NCBI GenBank assembly: GCA_017591395.1
Contig: WEDG01003982.1
Span: 1 to 64,000 of the forward strand
Direction of reading: 5' to 3'
Source: Schistocephalus solidus
Lineage: Eukaryota > Platyhelminthes > Cestoda > Diphyllobothriidea > Diphyllobothriidae
Length of the DNA: 64,000 nucleotides
The notes beneath the pieces were generated by a model. It was not told where the DNA came from. It ran no database searches and was given only the letters and a program-made list of their open reading frames with translations. Every line of letters starts with the position of its first letter. Position 1 is the stretch's first letter. This document shows positions 34,101 through 45,574 of this stretch, piece by piece. A program made the translations under genes and the position numbers.

Positions 34101-37100
34101 AACGAAGTAGCTGACGAAAGCCCGAACAGTTTCAGATGTTGTAGCAAGTATGCTGCACTTTATCGTATGTTTAGTGTTTGTACCAGACTCCCTGAGCCCA
34201 ATACTCGTCAAAATAATTTTGTGCACTCAGCCGAAAACAGTATCTAACTCGACCTTTTCTGCTGCTGATTGTTGAAGATTGAATCATAAAACCCAGCCAA
34301 AAGCATTCTTTGTCAAGACAACGCCTTCGATTTTGAATGTTTAAAAGTGGACTCTAACGGAAAGAATTTTCCTCTTGATGTCAATGCGGTCAGCTCCTGT
34401 CCGGCTGCTGCACATGTTCTTATCCCGCATTGGGAAGACGGAAAGAAACTATTCCATATGTTTTGTGGAGATTGTTAGGCTATCCAGACTGGAATGTACC
34501 GTGCATCTGGGCCGCAAGCGTTTAAGAATGATCTTAAAAGCCCTGTTACTAGTGCATTCACACCCAGGATTATGCTTTATCTAGGCTACCACTATTATTG
34601 TAGCGTTGATAGTAAGAATCCATCTCTACTATAACTTGACCCATAAATGTGTCCTTTCACATTTGTACATTTACGTCTCTTAGCGCTCCGCCTTGCATTA
34701 ATTGCCGAGACTTGTAGTAGAGGGCTTTAGCAAAGTCCAATGATAATCTTTCCGTGGAAGTCGTTGGCGGAATACAATCATGAGAGCTTCGTATTGTCAT
34801 ATATTACTGGGACTGATTCGGGTGGATTGAGTATGCCTTACTGTCATTTTTTATCACTAACTTTTTCATTTTACCTATCCTATCACTTCTGAATGTCAAA
34901 ACGTGTACTGGGAGCCGAGCACACAAATTGTCGCATGTCATAGCTGTGCCCACGTTTTCTAGGGAGTGGCACCCTTCTCTTCCCGATCAAAATTTATCGG
35001 CACGAAGTACTTGACTTATAACGGTATTTATTTTAAAACAAGATAGTACCTCAGACAGCGAATCGTAGAGCTATAAATTGATTTAGCCGCAGTGGCCATC
35101 TGCCTCTAAATGTGCTTCTGGCATTACGCCTGTGCCCCTACAACAGGCCACACGGGAGATGCCCTGGACCAACACGGGACCCAGTTTAGGGCATGGCGCG
35201 CATTAACCAGACTGCTGTCTACGCATCCCATAGCAAATGCCATGCATGGGGTTGGTTGTGGTGGCCAGCTTAGGCGCAGGCTTCATGCTGCCACAGTCAT
35301 TTACGCCTAATCCCCGCATCTGACGGCTGACCGTTTCGGACAGCGAGCTGGCGCATGACAAAAAGAAAGGGCGTGAGGTCGACACTACCGAATCGATTCC
35401 ATCTTACCACAGCGCATTCATCATTATACAAGCACTGATGCTTTTGAATATAACAATCACGCCGAACTTAAAGTTTTGGCTTCGTTTCTCTCAGAACCGA
35501 GGATCAGGCAGCAATGACTCCCTCCGAACTTGGCCTGTGCAGCACTCCCACGCAGCTGAGATCCGATTCGCCCTCTTTTTTCCGTGAAAAACCTGGTTCG
35601 TTGTGCGCGGCCCAGGTGGCGTGCGGCATGCGTAGACGGGTTGTTTAGCTTCGTTAGCCATTGCGCCCTATCCTTCCTCCGGTCTTCATGACTGTCTTGT
35701 CATCGGACCCAGGCGGATGATAAACAAGTTTGCGAAGGATACGTCTACCACTACACAAGAAATCACGCCTAACCCACCGTCCGCTCTCTATGCTGCTGGG
35801 CACATGGTGGACATCTTCGTTGGAGGCGATCGAACTGAAACGCATTACCCCTTAATACATTTGGTTTTTAGGGCAATGCAGCCTGACCAATCAACTTGAC
35901 TGTCGTTGACATGATAGAAAAAAACTTTCAGATACTTTGTTGCCATGGCCGAACTTCATCCGAGAAGGTTTACCAACCTCCACCTATGTTAATTGTTGAC
36001 CTCCCTTTCTGTGGTTTACTTTCTTCAGCTGACGATCAAAGTCAACTGGCTTTTTCGCTCAGTTTTAATAAGAATCAAATTTTCGCCGCCACCTCGTCAC
36101 GCCCGGCCCGACCTCATCTTTTGGGGTGAATATCATGATGTTTATGCCACTTACATCGTAGACGGTTTTCGTTGTCGTATTTTCACGTTAAACTATGCGT
36201 GCAATGATCGCACCGCATCTACTCTGAATTTGACATCCTATCTGTCATTGCAGCCTAGTCGTCTCCATCCGTTTGGTTATCGACCTTCCAATTGGACTGT
36301 TAACTCCAAACTAGTTTGTCAAGGATAAGAGGACATCTTATCTGCTAAATGCTATAATGTGCAATTACCAGTAATCTTCCTGGGGTGTACTTCTAGGTCT
36401 GTGACCTGTCTATCGACCGAAATCACTAGTTTCCTGGGTAACTTTTGTGACTAGCGTAGAAAGTTGTTACAGTTTTCACTCAAGTATTGGTGTGAAGTGA
36501 AATTTTCTCGGTACTACGTACTCTTGCGCGGCTTTGGAGCCATTCCGATGAGGTCAAACAATGCCTTGAGAATGTGCTACGCTTTTCCTTAATACAACGG
36601 CACATAACGCTCTTAGGGGGAATGAGTTTGTCCAGAGTATATTTTCTAACGCGTTAGGCTCATTTGTGGTCAATTTTTTAGTAGTCGCTGCATCTATTGT
36701 CAGAAATCGCCCCTCCTATTACCAACGTCATTTGCATTTCCAGTTGATACCAAACCTGCATGTTGCATCGTCTTCTACTTTACCGCGAAATTTACTGCCA
36801 TTGACCCTGCTCGTTGTGGGTTTAGTGCTTTTACTCTTTCCATCGTTTTCCATAACGTATACTTATAAGAACGTGCCGCATATCTAAGGTTGCTCTTCCG
36901 AACCTTGTCCACTCCACATTGTCGATGGCCAAAATCTGTTTCATAGCCCATGCTCCCTGAACTTCGACGTCAGTTAATCCAGCTCTTAAGTTTTATCGAG
37001 TGACTTACCTGCGTTTGTTCGTGTCTTCGTTTTTGGTTTGTGCACCCGTTCGTTGTACGGGTACTAACTATTTTTTTCCTTCGATTTTTCTAGGCGAGCT

Positions 37101-40100
37101 GGACTTCGTTCTGTGTTTACGTATACTAACAGTACTGTTAGCGACGAGCAGCTCTCTCCCTGTTGGTCTTCAGAGTAAGTTATACGATAAATTGTGACAT
37201 TTTTGTCCGCGAGGTTACGCTCTTAGATTATATTACAAGCTTTCAGTTTTCTGTTTTTGAAGTTCATTGGCCTCCCTAGCTGTTTTTTATCTTTCAGTGC
37301 TCTTTTACTACGTCTAAATGCTCCACACGAACCATGCTTTTTTGCTTCATTTGTGCATTTAACCTCAGATGAAAATGCTGCAAAAATAATATACCGTCAG
37401 TCTCCAATACAATGGCTTCCTCGCGATTTTTATCTGTTTAGGTGAACTCAGTACGCAATTCTTCGAGAGCATCTTTCATACCGTTTCAAACTTCGGTACA
37501 CCAGGCACAGCAGTTGTCGACTTAGTGTCTTTTTCTGGTGACTCCACTCCTGTGAAGCCGGGTTCTCCTCCTACCAAGGCCTTCAAGAAGTTGAATTTCG
37601 GTGATGGGAGCCAGTCACCATCCCTTCCCCCGCATTCCGCTCGAAACTCTGAGCTTTCTAACATGGTTATCGAGGCATTTGTGAACTTTGTGATGTCTGC
37701 CAATCGCCACTTTTGTGTTAATCCAACTTCTGGTGTAACGCCCATTATGCAGTGTATATCTGGAAAATTTGGGGCTTCACGGGACCTCCTAGAGCAATTA
37801 CTTCGAATTTTCAACCGTGGTGGTGAGTTACAGTCTTGGCCTTGCAATCCAGTGTTTTGAACCTTGTGCTTCTTCCTGCCTTCGTACGACTGACCAGGGT
37901 TCGAACCTAGCAATCTCTGGGTAGTGTATGACTGATGACTGCCGCTAACAGCCCCAGAAATTTCCCTCACAGTAGCATTATTTTCTAACTAATTTTCTGT
38001 ACAGTTGACCCTCGCTTTTCATGGTCCGATGTGAAGGACATAAAGTTGTTCCCTCGACAGCCAACATCAGTCCGAGTTTTTGTTGACAGTTTCAGCTATT
38101 TTTTGCTGGAAAAAGTACAGCTTAGTATATTACTTTACTCTAATGCACCCTAGGTATGATAAGCCGATGATGGTGCCCTCCCTTGATCAGAGGCAAGCTG
38201 AAACTTAGATGGAGTCAGAATTTCTGGGGTTGGAAATTATGACTGGGCTATCACCTGCCAACTTTCATGAGTGACAAACCAAGATTTACTGGTATACCCG
38301 GCCAGTCCTCTTGGCACATATACTGTCTACAATAACCGGCTGAACTGTAAGAGTTGGGTTGATGGCCTCCGTAACTGGTTGACCAGGGCTCGTGTTTTGG
38401 TCAACTTTTTTTGTCCCGAATATTGATGACTGGAGAGAATGTGCGCAGTGATCTCTTGTGTCTTTGTGTGCTTATTGGCGGAAGTTCGAAATAGTGTCCG
38501 ATTTTGTTTCTTGTAACCGGTCGGGTTTCTGACTTACCCTTGGGTCGCAACACGGCAGAACATGCATCCCTTGTCGTTTTCCTCTTTCCTATCTTGACCC
38601 TATTCCTTGCCTCATGCTTGACTTCCTGATTGACTAGAGTGAATTTTCTGCACCGATCAGTGGGGAACATACTTTTATTGAAATCTGCACAGTTAGATGT
38701 TGTCTTTTTGTTGGGAATCTAACGGGTTATTTTACTCATCTAGGGGGAATGTAGCAGCCTCATAAGAGTGTGTTTTGACCGCTGTTTTTCGGTAGTCATG
38801 TAGAGCAATCGTGTTTTATAGAAGGGCTAATCAATCTTGGTTATTTATAACCGTTTCGTAGGACATTTAGTCATTTATTTATCCAAGGCACACCCCTTTG
38901 GCTCAGTAAGGCGTACTTTCCCAAAAAAAATCACCATGAAGAACTAAACCGTCGTGTGTGCCCAAGACCAGCACGCTTTCGCGTTTGAAGTAATTACAGA
39001 TTCCTCCCCTTCATGGTCCCTACTGCAATTTCTACTTACAGCCACATGTAAAGATTCAAGTCGAAGTTTCACGGGTTTCGACACCCCCGTAGTTGCAGTA
39101 CCTCTTCACTGTCAGTTTCTTGGCGAGCAATATCACCTATAAAATTCTCCAACCATCCCTTCTGACCAAGAATCAGCTTGCTGCTCATATATGTCCCTTT
39201 CATTCAGACGATCCACTCGCTCTGAACGGCGTCGCGTTTGTGCGCACCTTAAGGGGTAACATGCGCCGGGATTCTGATGTGACCTTTGCCCTCTACGAGG
39301 GCACAGCAATACCTGGCTCTGACGATTCGGGCCACTCCTCGCGACGCAGCTCTCTGTACGAGACCGCCAGTAACGGCAGCATTGACGACACAATGAGTAC
39401 TGGAGGCAAACGCCCTCGCCATCGATCCGGCATCACAGACTCTGTTCTTCAGTTGGCTCCAGATACTCCAAAAAATGCAGCCCGGAAGTTGTTGGCCGAC
39501 ATCTTCTCTGACCCAAAGACTGCTGCACTCATCTACTGTAACGACACCGATGTGGTAGTTGATGTCATTATCCGCCAGGCTTGTGACTTGCCGCCGAGCT
39601 CTCCTGTAGGTTTAAACAACCGTCTCTATCATCTTCCTCGATTTTTTGCCCAATCATTTTCTCGTGTTGTTAAAATTCTAACAAATTCTAGTGTCCTCTT
39701 TTGCATATCTTCTCCACTGACAAGATTTGTACGTCATTTTACTAAGTTGACACATACAAAGTACTTCGGTTGGAACTGAAAAGTTTCCCCGTTTGCCATT
39801 GGTCTACTCTGCCGGTATGTACTTACGGAAGTGCAGAATGTTATCGCCATTACGATTGGCGAAAGCGATACTGTTTGTCATCCGAAAGATATTGACTTAC
39901 TAATCCTTGATGAGCTCTCCTATACTCGTAAAAAAGGTTTATTTGGCACTTCTGGTGCGTTCTAAAGAATTTTTATCGGTGGTACAAGATGCGGAAATGG
40001 CGGCTTCTGTGATTGCGACTAGGGGAAACGGACGCATGCAGGACCGTCCTGATGAGTTTTATGCTGTCTGTAATTCACTTCATGTCATCTTCCCGCGAAC

Positions 40101-41398
40101 AGCGCCATTAAGCTACGCCAATCGGTGTAGTTTCTCTGTGTCGGAAGGTGACGCACAAATATAACGCTGTCATCGTTTACAGGGGTTAAGGGGCTACCGG
40201 TACAAGTCAACCTCGACGTAAGAACCCCAATCGAATCACCCAGTATGTTCTTAGGGCTAAAGAAGACCCACTTGGGCGTTGTAGTCGTTAACCGATACTG
40301 CCCTTTCGAAGTCCAGACTGCACGGTGGGATCTTGTGCAGCGATGGCTGACCGTTGTATAAGCGTCCACAAGCAAGTCCCAGGGTACATGACCAGCTTTC
40401 TATTTGCCTTACGTCTGGTATAATCTACTCCACTGAGAGTCCTGGGATGGGCTAACATCTCCATCGATCACACCTTAATACATTTTGATCACGCCAGGAT
40501 TGAGAGAATTACAGTGATATTTTGGGATAACCCGGTGGCTACTGACCTTATTTCCGATATGCGCAGTTTTGCGATTCAGCAAACAGTTGTACTTCTTTAG
40601 TTCTAGCTAAGACCACTTAATGAGTTAGGGGTGTAAACATTGGAAATGACAGCACTTCACCTCTGCCTTGGCCGAGGGATTAGTGCCTGAGTGGGCTTTA
40701 CGAATTGGGCCAACTGTTGAAGGCCGAGGACACCTAAACAAGAAACAATCGTGATCTAGTCTTCGGGGTGGGTACTTTGACTGCTTCCGAATCGCAAGCC
40801 GAGGGAGGGTAATTCATTGTTCTGTCTGGTTCGGATGACGGTGAAATAACGCGTTCCAAAGACCTTGGAGTGTTCTGGTCGGCCGGGCGGCCATTCTGGT
40901 CATCAATTGTTTAAGGTCTAACTGGCTATTTCGGCCGTAAAATCTATGTTTAAGGCCAGTCCCTCACTGGCCATGAAACTGATGCACCATTTTTTAAGGA
41001 AATCAGCTATTTTACCTTCGTGTTCTACTGCATTTCAATTAGTGACTGAATGCTTCAGAGTGAAGCCCCGAGTCACAGGAATGTTATCGTACAGTCGACT
41101 TATAAAGTTTAGCAATATCCTATTTTTCATGGTTTTGTGACCTTTAATGTGTCATTTTATCTTTGTTGCCCTGCAGGCCCTGTCGGAGTATCTGTTCATC
41201 ATGGACAAGATCATTCAGAACTCTGAATATCTCTCAAGAGGTGGCGGTTATCGAGTCGAAGAGCTGATTGACGCCCTACGGGGCGTCGAATACCACGCCC
41301 AGCAAGCGGTCAGTCACGATTATGCAACTTCACGAAGTGTTCGTCTAGCTACCGGCTTACTGAGCCTTTTAGCCTCTCGCGGCAAGAGAGTTAGCTAG
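30037..41398 (+). CDS. NCKIPSD: NCKIPSD/SPIN90 ortholog, 11 exons (SH3 + SPIN90/Dip1 domain)
   Basis: Exons: 30037-30204, 30237-30328, 30359-30465, 30505-30740, 30955-31131, 31196-31205, 33147-33347, 37094-37174, 37442-37822, 39208-39605, 41177-41398. All joins use GT-AG and keep phase, giving 2073 nt, 690 residues plus TAG; human SPIN90 is 722. Residues 1-56 are an SH3 domain (YRFEAKYPHSISFAADEALL, HWLLA, GAVPFNYV). A short linker has PVIPTR (PxxPxR). From about residue 140 to the end the sequence follows the SPIN90/Dip1 armadillo-like domain (DWSALQEHMSRLEAKL, SSLYQMEKKPLVRRFYLLL, LESVLPMEIL, LLRIFNRGDDP, ARKLLADIFSDPKTAALIYC, EYLFIMDKII). Family knowledge: SPIN90 and yeast Dip1 activate Arp2/3 without a mother filament, seeding linear actin. 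Low-complexity insertions lie in exons 9 and 10. The ATG aligns with the family start; a GTG three codons upstream is in frame but not needed. Confidence 0.88.
31196..31205 (+). CDS. NCKIPSD: SPIN90 exon 6, 10-nt micro-exon
   Basis: GTGACCTACA sits between a strong acceptor (ccgtttttacag) and a strong donor (gtaagtg). It enters in phase 0 and leaves in phase 1, which is exactly what exon 5 (phase 0 out) and exon 7 (phase 1 in, ac-atg-gtc) require. It encodes Val-Thr-Tyr plus the first base of Asn. Confidence 0.65.
31206..33146 (+). other. SPIN90 intron 6
   Basis: 1.94-kb intron, GTAAGTG...AAGTTCAG. No element recognised; the open frames within are short and AT-rich. Confidence 0.6.
33147..33347 (+). 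CDS. NCKIPSD: SPIN90 exon 7
   Basis: Acceptor caagttcag, donor GTAGGTAA at 33348 (phase 1). The peptide RDDRLPQTLSSLYQMEKK continues through LESVLPMEIL, aligning with the human segment around YYQMEHRASLRLLLLKC. A second possible donor at 33352 would be out of phase with exon 8. Confidence 0.85.
33348..37093 (+). other. SPIN90 intron 7
   Basis: The largest intron, 3.7 kb, GTAGGTAA...TTTTTCTAG. It contains a decayed SINE-like sequence at about 35110-35300. The rest is unassigned. Confidence 0.6.
35110..35300 (+). repeat. Decayed SINE-like module in SPIN90 intron 7
   Basis: 'gccctggaccaacacgggac' and 'catagcaaatgccatgcatg' match the 5' module of the composite repeats at 42780-42912, 45600-45700 and 47765-47885, here in the sense orientation and more diverged. 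Confidence 0.5.
37094..37174 (+). CDS. NCKIPSD: SPIN90 exon 8
   Basis: 81 nt, acceptor cgatttttctag, donor gtaagttat, phase 1 in and out. It encodes ELDFVLCLRILTVLLATSSS, a hydrophobic helix of the SPIN90 domain. Confidence 0.8.
37442..37822 (+). CDS. NCKIPSD: SPIN90 exon 9
   Basis: Acceptor tctgtttag, donor gtgagtt (phase 1). SELSTQFFESIFHTVSNFG matches the human helix around TPFAQFLLNIVEDG. A worm-specific Ser/Pro/Lys-rich loop follows (SGDSTPVKPGSPPTK), then NMVIEAFVNFVMSANRHF and LLEQLLRIFNRG, matching the human LLLLLNRG end. Confidence 0.88.
37885..37951 (-). repeat. tRNA-like relic in SPIN90 intron 9
   Basis: The minus strand has AGGTTCGAACCCT (B-box type; complement at 37896-37908), with 'GTTAGCGGCAGTCATCAGTC' upstream that resembles the corresponding part of the module at 11869-11960. 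Antisense to the host gene. Confidence 0.4.
39208..39605 (+). CDS. NCKIPSD: SPIN90 exon 10
   Basis: Acceptor cctttcattcag, donor gtaggttta (phase 0). It begins DDPLALNGVAF, carries a long Ser/Asp-rich insertion with a basic cluster (KRPRHR) that the human protein lacks, then PDTPKNAARKLLADIF and PKTAALIYCNDTDVVVDVII, the most conserved part of the domain. Confidence 0.9.
39606..41176 (+). other. SPIN90 intron 10
   Basis: 1.57-kb intron, GTAGGTTT...CCTGCAG. It contains an 85-codon open frame at 39907-40164 that does not fit the protein and is not needed for phase. Confidence 0.6.
41177..41398 (+). CDS. NCKIPSD: SPIN90 exon 11, C-terminus and stop
   Basis: Acceptor gttgccctgcag, phase 0. ALSEYLFIMDKIIQNSEYL and YRVEELIDALRGVEYHAQQA align with the human YLSLMHAIVRTTPYLQHR...LQAILRRIL end. 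The TAG is at 41396-41398. I see no AATAAA within the next few hundred bases. Confidence 0.88.
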   Translation, partial: ALSEYLFIMDKIIQNSEYLSRGGGYRVEELIDALRGVEYHAQQAVSHDYATSRSVRLATGLLSLLASRGKRVS

Positions 41399-42536
41399 GC
41401 ATGCTCTCCTGAGGCGAAGGCGGCAGCGACACCAATGAGAGCTGGGCCACTGCGGGAGTCAACTTGCTTCTAATTTAGATTTATGCTTTTACACTCTGGT
41501 GCCTGTTTCACCATTTAAATTGTTCCAAAAAATTTCGTACTTTTCCCCCGGGAGGGAAGATCCCCCTGGTTCGTTGCGTATTCCTGCTCTGTGTATAGTA
41601 AGCTCCGATTAATAAGGCCAGCCGTTTATTTGAACCAAGTGTTATGGAAAAAAACAGATTGGACATCTTACTAGGAGCACACTGTCGGTAACTGTCCGGA
41701 ATCAGTGTTCGGTGGGATAAGACTAAGAAAATGCCTACCATTACGGAGATGGCTTGTTCGTCGGACGTTCTGTCGACTAGCCTACGTACGTGTGTAAGGG
41801 CCTTGGCTTCGCACGTAGCTAAGAGAGCATGCGATCAGGATACTGGGCATGCTTTTAACACGCCATCCTTCGGCGAAGCCTAGCAGCTAAAGTGGAGCTT
41901 ATTTGTACACCAGCGGGTGCTCAAAGAGTGACAAGAGAAGTTTTGGCGTTCCCTGGTTGACTCCTGTTAATGCTGGTCGGCCTTTTTTCATATCTGCCCC
42001 CCCCCGCACACAGCGAATATTTGACACTACCTTGCAGGTCTCCTACTGGGCCAGGTAAACTAGCAATCCATGACTAGTCCTACCTACCAGAGCCGCAAAG
42101 TGTAGGATGATTGTTGACAAATGTGGGACGTGAAGAAAACTAACGAGTATTATCCGTGAGCTTGATGATGCGGTCACATAAGTATGTTCTCTTCAATTTC
42201 CGGTAGTATAAGCGGTTGACTGCGTGCCAACCGCTATTTCTAAAGCACATCTGAAGCAATAACATGCGGACTCGCCACTACTAACCGTTCAGATTGGGAC
42301 CTAGCCAAGTTTCACGAGTTGTCCTCTCCGGCCCGACGAAGGCGGGCAGTCGGGGTTGAGAAGCCATCCAGATGTTTCTACATGCTCCTTGAAAAATCAG
42401 CTGCTTTTTCTTAGAGGGGTTTACTCAACGACTGTGAGAAAGACCCTTGAATTAAGTCTTACAGCCGCAACCTCGTTCATGAGCGTCCGACCACTAGCGT
42501 GCAGCACTCCCAGGCCACTGCTATTTCCTCCTCGTT
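41399..42536. other. Downstream region, no recognisable gene
   Basis: 3' UTR of SPIN90 presumably lies in the first few hundred bases. A C-run occurs at 41998-42006. Nothing else recognised. Confidence 0.4.
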
Positions 42537-42912
42537 AGTTCGAACGTCGTAATCCGACAATGTCCACCGTATGCTCCACAGAAGGGTGGTGCAGGGACGG
42601 TGACTTGTGTGCAAATTAGTTTAACGTGATAGTAGATTTGCACGGCATGTACCGCACTATCTCTTACCTTGCCCGACGTCAAGAAGACCGGAGGCGGGGT
42701 CGGGCGCAGGTGAATCATATCCCACCATAACCACAAATGGCAGCAGTGGGCTGTGTGACATGAGCCGGCACCTTCACATGACTATGATTGGTACGCGCAC
42801 CCCCCTATGTTCGGCATTTGTTTTGGGGCCTCGTCCTAAATAACACCTGCCGTACCCTGATTTGCCCCCGTTTTGGTCCAGCGCATTTGCCACGCGACCC
42901 GTTTAGGGGGGC
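42537..42912 (-). mobile_element. Composite SINE-like element, copy 1
   Basis: Two modules. 42537-42700 is the LINE G-type 3' terminus (agttcgaacgtcg, gcagggacggtgactt, caagaagaccggagg). 42780-42912 is the second module (gttcggcatttgtttt, ccgtaccctgatttgccccc). The same pair in the same order occurs at 45575-45972 and 47519-47885, so it is a family, probably moved by the LINE whose 3' end it shares. Confidence 0.65.
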
Positions 42913-43914
42913 ACTCGCCTATGCAGAGTCACCAAGGGACGCACACTTGGCGATGATGTTCTCTTCCTCTGTATACACTGGAAAACATGCGTAACCGCTG
43001 TTAGCTTATCATTTGGCCGGAGCATTGTCGTTCGACTGCTATCACGAGACTGACACTGGACGAAGCATAGGTTATCTCGGCATTCTTCGGTTTGGAACAG
43101 ACTTCGCATAAACAATGCTGAGTCGAAAACTCGTCTTACTAGGGACGGTCACCAGATCAGGGGAGCTAGCTGGCAACTTTAAGGTGGTATGACCGTGGTG
43201 CATTGAGGCCCTTCGTCTGAACTTGCTTTCGAAAGGTCTGATACGTGTGTGTCTAGTTATTACGAAAGCTATACTCCAGCCCTTGCAGTAAGGTATTTTA
43301 AGACCATATTTATTTGTCCATCTGAAGGGCGGCCAAAAGCTTAAGATAATGAGAACGGCCGTTGCCCGATACAAATGAGTTAAGTGTCCTTTTGGGGAAG
43401 CTGCGCGTGATGATACATTTTATTGACGATGGATTCATAAAAGATCGAGGCGTTTTATATGACCATTACAGAGGTATTCAATCGTTGATAGAAGGGAAAA
43501 GGCGAATTCCAGGAAGCAGTTGAGAAGAGGCGATCACTGGAACATTGTGTTTATTGGCCTGATGTTTGGGTTCTCACTCGAACTGGTTATCAGAGACAGT
43601 AGCAGATAAGGTTGATGCACAAGGTGTGCAGTATTTATAGTACCTGGTGGTCACGCGATCAGTGTTGGGAGTCGTAGTTGATGTGATGCTAGCTTGGCCG
43701 TCCATGTCCGAGTCGTTAATGGTCGGGATTTCATCATCCATGTTGGATGCGGGGTGATAATGACCCGGTACTTTTGTCTCACTCTAGGTATTAAATACAT
43801 TCCTTGTAAATGAAGTTAAATTGGTAGGTAAGGATGCCTTGTACGGCCACCTAAACTGGAAAAGGAACCGTCCACAGTACATGTGGCTTTATCCAAGGGA
43901 AATATGTTCATGAT

Positions 43915-44330
43915 TAAAGTGAAGGTTAAGTTTACAGTTAGGATTAAGTCTGATGTCAAGGTTAGAGTTGGGTTTAGTGTCACGAATAGGCTAATGGCCC
44001 GGCCGCGCCAGCCACCTGCGTCCTCTCCCGCCTCCGGTCTTCTTGACTCTGTCATGACACCGGGTTCAGGGGTGGGGAAGATTAGAGAGTGTGGTAGCTG
44101 CAGCGCAAAACTACTATCACTTAAAACTTATTCACGCGCAAGTCACCATCCCTGCACCACCCTTCCGTGGAGCATACGGTGGACATAGTCGAAATCGACG
44201 GTCGAACTATCATCAGGCTAATGGTTAAGGTTATTATCGTGGTAACTTTAGGGTTGAGATAAAGGTGAAAGTTTAGTTTTATGTCAGGGTTAGTGTTAGC
44301 GTTAAGTCAAGGTTATAGCTACCCTTCCTG
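43915..44330. repeat. Degenerate TTAGGG-like stretches
   Basis: Words such as aggttaag, gttaggatt, ggttagagttgggttta (43915-43980) and tttagggttgag, cagggttagtgttagcg (44240-44310) recur at six-base-like spacing. The same is seen at 52415-52480, 52735-52805 and 45225-45310. Confidence 0.45.
44005..44213 (+). repeat. LINE G-type 3' module (sense) in repeat copy 1
   Basis: 'cgccagccacctgcgtcctc', 'gcaagtcaccatccctgcac' and the end 'cgacggtcgaacta' match the LINE G 3' UTR end. Confidence 0.75.
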
Positions 44331-44695
44331 AGATTTACCGTAAGGTCACGTATTTCAAGCGGGTGTGGCGGTTCCTATGCCCGTGTCCTGTTTAGGCGGC
44401 CATACAAGACATCCCTGACGGAAAATGTTTGGCTAGGAGCTCGATCCTTTGGGATCTCCACTTTGATAGTACATGGGAATGGGGAATCTACCATTATGCA
44501 GGTTACCTTGTGCTACATTTTAGTGAGATTGAGATTAAGGGAAGGGCGATACACATAAGTAAGTATCACCTCCCCCCTCCTACTCCGGAAGCCTTGCGCT
44601 AATTGTCAGGGCGATTAGATTTGGGCAACGGAAATAGGTATCTCTCCTGGAATTTAGCGCATGAACACCTTTGTTACGGGGAGTTCTTATTCCCG

Positions 44696-45574
44696 TATCT
44701 GGTTCCCGCTTTTTGTTCGCTTCAGAACGCCGAAGCGTGGTGGGATACATACGAGGAGGGAGGCCACCTCTAATGACACCATATGTTGAACCTTTTGCAC
44801 AATCTTCTTAATCTTAAAACTTTCCGTAGGAGGTAAATATTCAGGCAATCCTCGGGACTAGGTCATAAGCGGAACTGACACCGAGCGATAGGACGGGCAG
44901 ATGACGCGCCATGCAAAACTACAAACTTCTGCAGCTGTATTACACTCCCTCTATTTAGTGTATGGTTTCAGAAACTAATGATATAATGAATGCTCAGGGG
45001 CTCGACTGCCCTTCCTGTTTGCGACAAGAGCCTTGGAGTCTCAACTTCAACCCCGTAAGCGTAAACTTTTGATTACCCTCTTTTTTCTTGTTCAGTGTGT
45101 ACAAACTTGGCACTCAACTGGTCGAAGAAACTTTGCACGAGAAGGTACTCGGTGATGTTGAGCCCAGGCAGGTTGACGTTGTCACCAGAAGACTAGTAGT
45201 TTTTTTAATTTGCAAGAAAATGGTTTACTTGTAGTAGGGTTTAGGTCTAGAGTAGAGCTAGGGTTAATATTAAGGCAACAGTTTAGTTTTATGTTGGGGT
45301 CAGTGTTAGCGCTTAGACATAGGATGATGTGAAAATGTCCATGTTGTACGCTGGCAGTCAAACGATGACTCCGATCAAATGAAATCGGAAAGTGTCGGCA
45401 ATGTGTACGCAGTTATCAAAAATTATATTCGTTTGTAGCTGAACATTCTAAACATCAGTTCACTTACGTAATTCAGGAAGAGGATAGTAAACGACAACCG
45501 CCCCTATGGAGTCCAACGATGGGAAATGGATGGCATTAACAGCTTAAAAGTGAGTTAATAGCCAACCATGAAGT
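44696..45574. other. No recognisable gene
   Basis: Unassigned; holds a short GTTAGGG-like stretch at 45225-45310. Confidence 0.4.

Larger units (their letters stand above)
43537..44695. repeat. 1.16-kb direct repeat, copy 1
   Basis: Near-identical to 52027-53189, from 'ctggaacattgtgtttattg' to 'ttattcccg'. It contains a sense LINE G-type 3' module at about 44005-44210, flanked by stretches rich in GTTAGGGTT-like words. Confidence 0.85.

Noticed and set aside
37476..37970. 164-codon minus-strand frame opposite SPIN90 exon 9
   Set aside because: Antisense shadow of a well-supported exon; no domain.
39907..40164. Open frame of 85 codons in SPIN90 intron 10 (VYLALLVRSKEFLSVV)
   Set aside because: Exon 10 joins exon 11 in phase 0 with good sites, and the protein alignment is continuous without it; the peptide has no match in the family.
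43560..43620. Possible hammerhead ribozyme (CTGATAA...GAACC on the minus strand near the start of the 1.16-kb repeat, also near 52060)
   Set aside because: The core needs CTGANGA and GAAA; here an A replaces the essential G and GAAC replaces GAAA, and stem II does not close.
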